Positions 15,707 to 21,194 of a stretch of DNA of 21,194 bases are shown here, piece after piece. Location: positions 1-21,194 of the forward strand of contig JBGCDT010000287.1 in the NCBI GenBank assembly GCA_045105695.1, given 5' to 3'. The position numbers and the translations under genes were made by a program. Source of the stretch: CALGLS01 sp045105695 (GTDB taxonomy: Bacteria; Bacteroidota; Bacteroidia; Chitinophagales; Saprospiraceae). Numbering within the stretch: position 1 is the stretch's first letter; every line of letters begins with the position of its first letter. The notes under the pieces are model-generated. The model searched no databases, was not told the DNA's origin, and was given only the letters and a program-made list of their open reading frames with translations.

Positions 15707-16288
15707 TCAACTGATCCAAGTAAGTTGATCCAATTTGATTATCCATTCTCCGTTTTCTTTTTCCAGGATCAACAAAAAACCATACGCACATAAATAACCA
15801 CAGTATTCTCCATACTCTATTATTGCTCTATTCTCTTCTGTGAGATATGGCCTCTGAAATTGAAGAAAGCCCTCTCCACGAGTTTCATAGAAAGCATTCC
15901 ATCCCTTTCCTCCTGATTCAAAATAACAATCCAGTTCCGTTTGGGCCATCACTTCATAGTCGTCACTTATCAAGTCTTCTTTCCAATAAAGCGAGGTAGA
16001 AACATGAGCATTATATTCTTCAAATACTGTAGAATCTAATTCGTATGTCTCTAGATCAATGAAACCTGAAAAATAATCCGATGATCTTGATGGTTGCGTT
16101 TTTTGAATAATTAACAAATCTGAATCACCTGAGTATTTTTTCTCAAGAATAGTGTTTACAATATCATATTCTTCTTGTTTCGTAATATTTCCTTCTTCTA
16201 AAGATATGTCTTTACAATTGTCCTCTTTGTTTTTACAAGACGAAAAAAATAGGACAAAAAAAAGAAACAGGTAAATTGATTTATTCAT
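15707..16288 (-). CDS. Uncharacterised lipoprotein
   Basis: The 193-residue protein has a short lipoprotein signal (FLFFVLFFSSC, lipidated C18) and a Lys/Glu-rich linker. A mixed domain follows with conserved-looking Trp, Tyr and Cys residues: LYWKEDLI, DCYFESGGKGWNAFYET, GFLQFQRPYL, GEYCGYLCAYGFLLILEKENGEW. The last segment resembles the end of proteins in which a catalytic or binding domain closes with a 'W-I/V-x-x-x-x-x-W-I-S' strand. I do not recognise the family. It lies between two other exported-protein genes on the same strand, with a 67-base gap to the upstream sulfatase and a 146-base gap to the next lipoprotein, so co-transcription with the sulfatase is possible. Confidence 0.75.
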   Translation of the reverse strand: MNKSIYLFLFFVLFFSSCKNKEDNCKDISLEEGNITKQEEYDIVNTILEKKYSGDSDLLIIQKTQPSRSSDYFSGFIDLETYELDSTVFEEYNAHVSTSLYWKEDLISDDYEVMAQTELDCYFESGGKGWNAFYETRGEGFLQFQRPYLTEENRAIIEYGEYCGYLCAYGFLLILEKENGEWIIKLDQLTWIS

Positions 16289-16319
16289 AAATGATATATT
16301 TAAAAGGTTTAGTTTTTTT

Positions 16320-16333
16320 GTAATTGTATTGTT
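16320..16333 (-). promoter_or_regulatory. Repeated 14-nt word upstream of the 193-residue lipoprotein gene
   Basis: This is an exact second copy of the minus-strand word AACAATACAATTAC, ending 31 bases before the ATG at 16288, in the same orientation as the copy ahead of the hydroxylase gene. Function is unknown. Confidence 0.25.
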
Positions 16334-16355
16334 ATGAAAATTGAAACACTATATT

Positions 16356-17690
16356 CTAGTTCCGAATATTCGACAATTCAGCTTCCAGCGCTTCTTTTGC
16401 ACTGCCCTCTTCTTCTGTCAAATTGCCAGACAACAGATCATTAGCTTCATAAGGATCAACTTCCAAATCGTAATACTCCTGTTCTCCATTACTGTCAACG
16501 ATTAATTTATATCTACCGTTGGTTATAGCCCAAGCATCCAACATTTCGCTCTTCATTTCCGTGTACTGAAAAGAACGATGTCCAACATCACTACTCAGTA
16601 AATCCACGAAACTTTTACTGTCGTTAATTTCAGAAACCTGTGAACCGGCCAACTGAGCAATGGTTGCAAAAAGATCTGTATTACAAACCAAGTTATTGTC
16701 CTCCCCTGTTCGACTTACCCCCGCTCCTGAGATGAACAAAGGAACATTAATCCCACCTTGGGAAAGCGTACCTTTCGCAGTGTTGCTGGAATAAGGTAAT
16801 TGGGCAACCTGATTCGGAGTACCGTTGTCTCCCATAAAAATGATCACTGTATTATCCAATTCTTCTTCTGGAATACTCTCCAGCAGTTTTCCAATTTGAT
16901 AATCCATTGCTTCTATTGCAGCCATAAAATAAGGTGTTCCATCCATTCCATCTACGTAGTCTGGGAGGTTACCTTGGTTGTGCATTTCAGTCGGAGGAAC
17001 ATGAAAGGGTGTATGAGGGGCGTTATGCGCTAACCATAAAAACCAAGGCTTTGATTGATCGTTTATCCAATCAATTGCTAAATCCGTGAAGACCTCTGTT
17101 GTATAATCTGTGTTCAAGATTGAGTTGCCATCTTCACTCAGTTGCCATTGAAAATAATCCTGAACACTACCTCTAATCAAACCGGTAAAATGGTCTACGC
17201 CAAAATTTTCGGGATTCACGGTAGCATCATTTCCAGAGAGATGCCACTTACCAACTATTGCGGTCGCATAGGCATCATTAGTTTCTTCGCTGATGTATTG
17301 CTGGAGTATTTTCTCGGAAGAAGATAGTTCATCACCAGCCCATTTGACGTCAGTTCTATAGCCGTATTTTCCAGTGATGATACTAGCTCTTGTCGGTGAG
17401 CAAGTTGGGTTGACCCAAAAGTTATTAAAGGAGAGTCCTTCGTTTCTAACTTTGTCTATGTTGGGTGTATTTGGTTTTATAGTGCCTTCAGAAAAACCTG
17501 GCGTAGCGTCTTTGCCCATATCGTCTGCTATGATAAGAAGGATATTCGGTTGTGTAATTGTATTGTTAGGAAGGTCTGGCAATGCAGCGATTGCCCCAGC
17601 TTGATCATCATCGCTATGACAACTAAGGGCCAACATTAAAAGAGCTAAGCAAAAAAGATGTAGAAAATTAGAGCGGAGAATTGGTGTCAT
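16356..17690 (-). CDS. Lipoprotein sulfatase, formylglycine-dependent (Cys type)
   Basis: The 444-residue protein has a lipoprotein signal (LALLMLALSC, C24) and one sulfatase domain from about residue 48. The signature CSPTR (97-101) carries the cysteine converted to formylglycine by a maturase. Metal ligands are visible as D56, D57 (ILLIIADDMG), D288 and N289 (FMGDNG). Other active-site residues are K148 and H150 (VGKWH), H222/H226 (AHNAPHTPF) and K306. The C-terminal region (YDLEVDPYEANDLL) is the usual family ending. The family hydrolyses sulfate esters of polysaccharides or small molecules; the substrate cannot be told. At 444 residues it is compact but complete. No carbohydrate-uptake (SusC/SusD) pair or sulfatase-maturing enzyme is in the window, so it is not clearly part of a polysaccharide-use locus. 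It is divergent from the vWA gene. Confidence 0.93.
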   Translation of the reverse strand: MTPILRSNFLHLFCLALLMLALSCHSDDDQAGAIAALPDLPNNTITQPNILLIIADDMGKDATPGFSEGTIKPNTPNIDKVRNEGLSFNNFWVNPTCSPTRASIITGKYGYRTDVKWAGDELSSSEKILQQYISEETNDAYATAIVGKWHLSGNDATVNPENFGVDHFTGLIRGSVQDYFQWQLSEDGNSILNTDYTTEVFTDLAIDWINDQSKPWFLWLAHNAPHTPFHVPPTEMHNQGNLPDYVDGMDGTPYFMAAIEAMDYQIGKLLESIPEEELDNTVIIFMGDNGTPNQVAQLPYSSNTAKGTLSQGGINVPLFISGAGVSRTGEDNNLVCNTDLFATIAQLAGSQVSEINDSKSFVDLLSSDVGHRSFQYTEMKSEMLDAWAITNGRYKLIVDSNGEQEYYDLEVDPYEANDLLSGNLTEEEGSAKEALEAELSNIRN

Positions 17691-17871
17691 TATATCTGAT
17701 TAAAATGAAGTAATTAGCATTAGACTTAAAGCAACAAGTAAAGTTAAACCATTGCTCATCACTTCGAGGTTTTAATTGTGAAATAACATTCAGAAAACTG
17801 ATTTATGAACCCAAGTCGGTTCCATGCTATCAAATGAAAATGACACCTTTGAAAAACTAAAACAATAAGTT

Positions 17872-19785
17872 ATGAAAAAATTACTGACACTACTTTTATG
17901 CGCAGTTCCATTTTTTGCGCAGGCATTTGTTACCCTTCATGGAAAAATTACGGACAAAGAAACTGGCGAAGAACTAATTGCAGCCAATGTTAGCTTTCAT
18001 CAAAATGGAAAATTAGTCCACGGAATTACGACCGATTTTAATGGCGACTACAGGATATATCTTTCAACAGGCACTTACGATATTATCGTTAGCTATATTG
18101 GTTATGATAGTTCCAGAACAAATGGTGTTGTACTTTCACCAGGAGTTCAGAGCAAGGAATTTAATGTTGAATTATCAATTTGCAAGGATATAAATTTAGC
18201 AGAAATAGTTGTGACGGATTATAAAGTCCCTCTAGTTAAACAAGACAATACAACACAGGGAGCTATAGTCACCGGCAGTCAGATTGCGGTTAAAAACATA
18301 CAATCTGTGGCAGCAGCTACCGCAGGAATGTCCCAAAGAAATAATAATTCAAACGCCCCATCAAATAATTCAGCAAACACTAGTACTCAACATACTACGC
18401 CATCATCAGCCGCAGCGCAAACTGAAAGTAAACCTACGGCGGGGCAACTTACAGCAGGAGAATGGAAGGACCTAGACAACTGGTCTTTTTGGCAGAAGCT
18501 AATGGACAATGAGCATTTTAAAAGATATTGTAACAATTGGGGATTCCATCCCGATCAACGATTTGATTTAAAAATAGTGGATCAAAACAGTAGGCCAGTT
18601 GCCAATATAAAAGTCAATTTATTAGACGCAGATGAGGTAGTCGTTTGGTCTGCTTTAACGGACAACAAAGGTGCAGTCTCTCTCTGGGGAAATATGTACA
18701 ATGGCAAAAACGGAGAATTCAAATTGCAAATAATCACCTCAGAAAATGAAACTACACTTCCAGCCATTCCCTATTCCGAGGGATTGAATCAACATCAGTT
18801 GTCAAGCAATTGTTCCACCTCCAATCAAGTCGATGTTGCCTTTGTAGTTGATGTTACGGGATCTATGAGTGATGAAATCCGTTATTTAAAATCGGAGATT
18901 AGAGATGTAATCGACAGAGCAGAATCAGAAGAACAAGAACTAGCTTTGAGAACTGCAGCCGTTTACTATGCGGCACAAAATCAATTAAATTTATTAAATC
19001 ATTCTCCGCTTTCCGAAAATAAAGAAGAAACCATTTCTTTTATTAACAATACTCCTACAGGTGGCGGAGGAGTTGAAATCGTAGAAGCGGGTCTTCGGAT
19101 TGCGATAAAAGAATTGGATTGGAATCCTGAGGCTATCGCACGAGTGATTTTTATATTACTTGATGAACCTCCTGCCAACAATGAGCTTGTAAGGACAGAG
19201 TTACATCAGCTCATCGAGGAGGCCGCAAAAAAAGGAATAAAAGTTATCCCTGTGGCTTCCAGCGGAATTAATAAACCTACTGAATTCTTACTAAAACTTT
19301 TTGCCATGAGCACTAATGGTACTTACACCTTTTTGACGAACCATAGTGGAATTGGTAATAACCATATTGCTCCAGAAGCAGGTGATTACAATGTCGAAAC
19401 GCTAAATGATCTTATGGTCAGACTCATTACTGAAAGCAGTGAATACTATCAATGTAATGATGATATTATTCCTGTAGAGTCATTGGCGAAGAAAAAGAAA
19501 ATTAAAAGAAAGGAAAAGCGTAAAGCCGTTCATATTGAACTAGCTAGTCAGATTCAATACTTTCCAAACCCAGCAGTTGATTTTGTAAATATTCAAATAG
19601 AAAAACCAATTGACCTCTTGATGGTCATCAATAACAATGGACAGATCATTACTCAATATCCTAAAATGAAAGCTGGAGATTTTAGATTGAATACCAGTAG
19701 TTGGGTTTCTGGAACCTACTTTTTACATTTTCATAAAAATGGGACACATGTCATTAAAAAATTAATAGTGGGAAATAAAAGTTAG
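17872..19785 (+). CDS. Secreted vWA-domain protein with CarboxypepD_reg domain and T9SS sorting tail
   Basis: The 637-residue protein has a signal peptide (about 1-18, FFAQA) and a carboxypeptidase-regulatory-like beta domain (about 21-100; GKITDKETGEELIAANV, DFNGDYRIYL, SYIGYDS). A segment like the start of TonB-receptor plugs follows (VVTDYKVPLVKQDNTTQGAI, 113-132), then an Asn/Ser/Thr-rich linker (about 155-195) and a second beta domain (about 230-300). The von Willebrand A domain (about 319-525) has MIDAS residues D327-x-T329-x-S331, T396 and D431. A lysine-rich linker (540-551) leads to a T9SS type A sorting domain (562-637, YFPNPAVDFVNI to HVIKKLIV). It is therefore probably exported and surface-attached, with a metal-dependent binding role (inference). 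The gene following it abuts directly and is a shortened paralogue. Confidence 0.92.
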   Translation: MKKLLTLLLCAVPFFAQAFVTLHGKITDKETGEELIAANVSFHQNGKLVHGITTDFNGDYRIYLSTGTYDIIVSYIGYDSSRTNGVVLSPGVQSKEFNVELSICKDINLAEIVVTDYKVPLVKQDNTTQGAIVTGSQIAVKNIQSVAAATAGMSQRNNNSNAPSNNSANTSTQHTTPSSAAAQTESKPTAGQLTAGEWKDLDNWSFWQKLMDNEHFKRYCNNWGFHPDQRFDLKIVDQNSRPVANIKVNLLDADEVVVWSALTDNKGAVSLWGNMYNGKNGEFKLQIITSENETTLPAIPYSEGLNQHQLSSNCSTSNQVDVAFVVDVTGSMSDEIRYLKSEIRDVIDRAESEEQELALRTAAVYYAAQNQLNLLNHSPLSENKEETISFINNTPTGGGGVEIVEAGLRIAIKELDWNPEAIARVIFILLDEPPANNELVRTELHQLIEEAAKKGIKVIPVASSGINKPTEFLLKLFAMSTNGTYTFLTNHSGIGNNHIAPEAGDYNVETLNDLMVRLITESSEYYQCNDDIIPVESLAKKKKIKRKEKRKAVHIELASQIQYFPNPAVDFVNIQIEKPIDLLMVINNNGQIITQYPKMKAGDFRLNTSSWVSGTYFLHFHKNGTHVIKKLIVGNKS

Positions 19786-20574
19786 ATGCGTATGAAATTA
19801 CTAACCCTCATATTTTTTTCGTTAAATACATTCTTTGCCGCAGCAGAATCATTTATACATGGACAAATAACGGACTCCGAAACAGATGAAGTAATAGTTG
19901 CAGCTACAATCTATGCTTATCAAGATCATATTTTGATCAGCGAGACGAAAACTGATTTGAATGGGAAATACAAGCTAAGTCTAAGCCCCGGTGCTTATGA
20001 CTTAGTTGCTTTTGGTTTACCTTTCAAGCTCTATCGGAGGAATTATATTAGTGTTGAAGAAGGAAAATCAAGAGAGGTGGATTTCGATCTTATGTCGGGG
20101 TTTCATATACAGTTGGAGGAGGTTGTGGTCGTTGATTATAAGATTCCGTTGGTTAACTATTCCTTTAGTCAATACAGTCCCATCAAGAATTCACCTAGAG
20201 TTAAACCAAAAAAATTAACGCCCACCATAAAATCAAACAGAGAAAGATCAAATTACAATACCTTTGGCAATGAGGGATCATTTATAGAAGATGATGGACT
20301 TGGAACAATTGAGATTCTCGACTCTTTAATATCTAAGGTTACTTTCGTTATAACATCCGATGATTATGGTAATTATTCATCAGTTTATAATTTTTCAAAT
20401 AACGGTAAAAAAATAAAAATACTTAACTCTCACGGAAAAGTTGTAACTGAATTTCCTTTGATTTGGTATAGCTATTGTGAAATTAATACGTCCGAATGGC
20501 CATCCGGACTTTATCATATTAGCTACGCAATTCATGGATATAGAAAGGCCAACAGGCTATATTTCAAAATATAA
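19786..20574 (+). CDS. Shortened paralogue of the vWA protein, lacking the vWA domain
   Basis: The 262-residue protein begins directly after the TAG of the previous gene with no gap (TAG-ATG). A second ATG at codon 3 (MKLLTL) matches the neighbour's start better and may be the true one. It repeats the neighbour's layout: signal peptide, carboxypeptidase-regulatory-like domain (HGQITDSETDEVIVAAT, DLNGKYKLSLSPGAYDL) and EEVVVVDYKIPLV, matching AEIVVTDYKVPLV in the neighbour. It then jumps to a linker rich in basic and polar residues (about 125-180) and a divergent T9SS-like tail (KIKILNSHGKVVTEFP, INTSEWPSGLYHISY, RLYFKI). The second beta domain and the vWA domain are missing. It looks like a tandem duplication followed by an internal deletion; the stop-free frame suggests it is still expressed. 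Confidence 0.82.
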   Translation: MRMKLLTLIFFSLNTFFAAAESFIHGQITDSETDEVIVAATIYAYQDHILISETKTDLNGKYKLSLSPGAYDLVAFGLPFKLYRRNYISVEEGKSREVDFDLMSGFHIQLEEVVVVDYKIPLVNYSFSQYSPIKNSPRVKPKKLTPTIKSNRERSNYNTFGNEGSFIEDDGLGTIEILDSLISKVTFVITSDDYGNYSSVYNFSNNGKKIKILNSHGKVVTEFPLIWYSYCEINTSEWPSGLYHISYAIHGYRKANRLYFKI

Positions 20575-20581
20575 TTCAATA

Positions 20582-21194
20582 TTACAGCTTCATCAATCGA
20601 CGAACAACCTTATTCTCCGCGCTACCGACTTGAATAAAATAAATACCTGAAGCAAAACTACCTACATCTATTGATAGATCTTTGGAAAATAAATTCGCTT
20701 TTTCTAACAATACATTCCCGTAAGCATCAAAAACCTCAACGCTCTCTATTAATTGCTCACTCACCACACGAACAATATCTGAACTCACAGGATTCGGAAA
20801 ACAAGAAACCGAAATATCAGTTGACTGAAAAACATCATCAGCGCTACTTGTTCCTCCAACTTCAAAGTTTACTTCTACCGTATTACTATCCGTAGGCATA
20901 CAAGTAAGATCGTTCACAGAAGAGAATGCAACGAAGTCAATGGTATAATTTCCGTCGCTCAAAACACCTAAATTTATGCTGTCGTAAAACGATTGTAGGG
21001 CTGTAAAAAAACCTTCGAAATAACAAGCTTCTACTCTAATATTGTTATCCGGCATTTCGATGATCTCGTAACCGAAGTAAGCGCCTTGGTTGGGTGTCGT
21101 CACATTAGTAATCAAGTAGGTACTATCTGTAGCAGATGGATTTTCAGGAGTGATATAGACCTCTCCCATGTAGGGACAGCATTGGCTGTTGGCT
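20582..21194 (-). CDS. C-terminal part of a secreted protein with T9SS sorting domain
   Basis: The frame stays open to the right edge of the window (ANSQCCPYMGEVYITPENP precedes the first internal Met), so this is the last 204 codons of a longer gene. The visible part has a beta-rich domain of about 120 residues (YLITNVTTPNQGAYFGYEI, LGVLSDGNYTIDFVAFS, NTVEVNFEVGG) with several cysteines. It ends in a clear type A T9SS sorting domain (SCFPNPVSSDIVRV, VEVFDAYGNVLLEK, FASGIYFIQV, VVRRLMKL). It is exported across the outer membrane and probably anchored to surface lipopolysaccharide (family knowledge). Its 3' end faces the short vWA paralogue with only seven bases between the stop codons. No terminator hairpin is seen there. 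Confidence 0.85.
   Translation of the reverse strand, partial: ANSQCCPYMGEVYITPENPSATDSTYLITNVTTPNQGAYFGYEIIEMPDNNIRVEACYFEGFFTALQSFYDSINLGVLSDGNYTIDFVAFSSVNDLTCMPTDSNTVEVNFEVGGTSSADDVFQSTDISVSCFPNPVSSDIVRVVSEQLIESVEVFDAYGNVLLEKANLFSKDLSIDVGSFASGIYFIQVGSAENKVVRRLMKL

Noticed and set aside
15582..15728. Plus-strand open frame of 48 codons, basic, starting MNKKVKK
   Set aside because: No visible ribosome binding site or recognised family, and it overlaps the 3' end of the opposite-strand lipoprotein gene by 22 bases. It may be chance in an intergenic gap.
17554..17567. Third copy of the 14-nt word as a regulatory site
   Set aside because: It lies inside the sulfatase coding sequence (encoding NNTIT near the N-terminus), so it is more likely coincidental; it is mentioned only as part of the word count.
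17691..17871. Bacteroidota-type promoter (TTTG and TAnnTTTG) in the divergent gap between the sulfatase and vWA genes
   Set aside because: TTTG occurs near 17848, but no properly spaced TAnnTTTG box was found, so no promoter was called.

Overview
The window looks like chromosome from a member of the Bacteroidota, possibly a Saprospiria-like lineage (the class is a guess). The DNA is AT-rich, and starts generally lack a clear Shine-Dalgarno sequence. Several secreted proteins end in a type IX secretion (T9SS) sorting domain. There are many short lipoproteins with an S-C lipobox, carboxypeptidase-D-regulatory-like beta domains, and a 'regulator propeller' protein.

Left part (1-7432, + strand): the 3' end of an ABC exporter ATPase, a HupE/UreJ-type membrane protein 15 bp later, a strong intergenic hairpin, and a 1,897-residue nonribosomal peptide synthetase (NRPS). 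The NRPS reads C-A-T-C-T-TE. The second module has no adenylation domain, so its carrier must be charged in trans or act differently. The first condensation domain has no upstream partner on this chain, so the enzyme probably receives an acyl or peptidyl donor from a partner outside the window. ABC exporter, permease and NRPS may form a small biosynthesis/export locus (inference).

Middle-left (7433-10043): a convergent PHP-type phosphatase of the CpsB/CapC/YwqE family. Next comes a decayed gene of which only the T9SS tail and terminator survive, then a gene-poor stretch of about 580 bp, then a small DoxX-like membrane protein with its own terminator.

Middle (10044-13339, - strand): an aromatic amino acid hydroxylase with a long C-terminal extension, followed 11 bp later by a lipoprotein serine hydrolase of the beta-lactamase fold with a C-terminal TPR. 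These two are probably co-transcribed.

Middle-right (13340-17690, mostly - strand): an imperfect inverted-repeat element, a seven-blade propeller lipoprotein, a propeller gene relic on the opposite strand, a strong bidirectional terminator, two uncharacterised lipoproteins, and a lipoprotein sulfatase with a formylglycine motif.

Right end (17872-21194): two abutting + strand paralogues, one with a von Willebrand A domain and T9SS tail and the other a shortened copy lacking the vWA domain. They converge on a T9SS-tailed secreted protein that runs off the right edge. The strongest leads are the adenylation-less terminal NRPS module and the vWA/T9SS tandem pair. I found no CRISPR array, tRNA, rRNA or intact insertion sequence.
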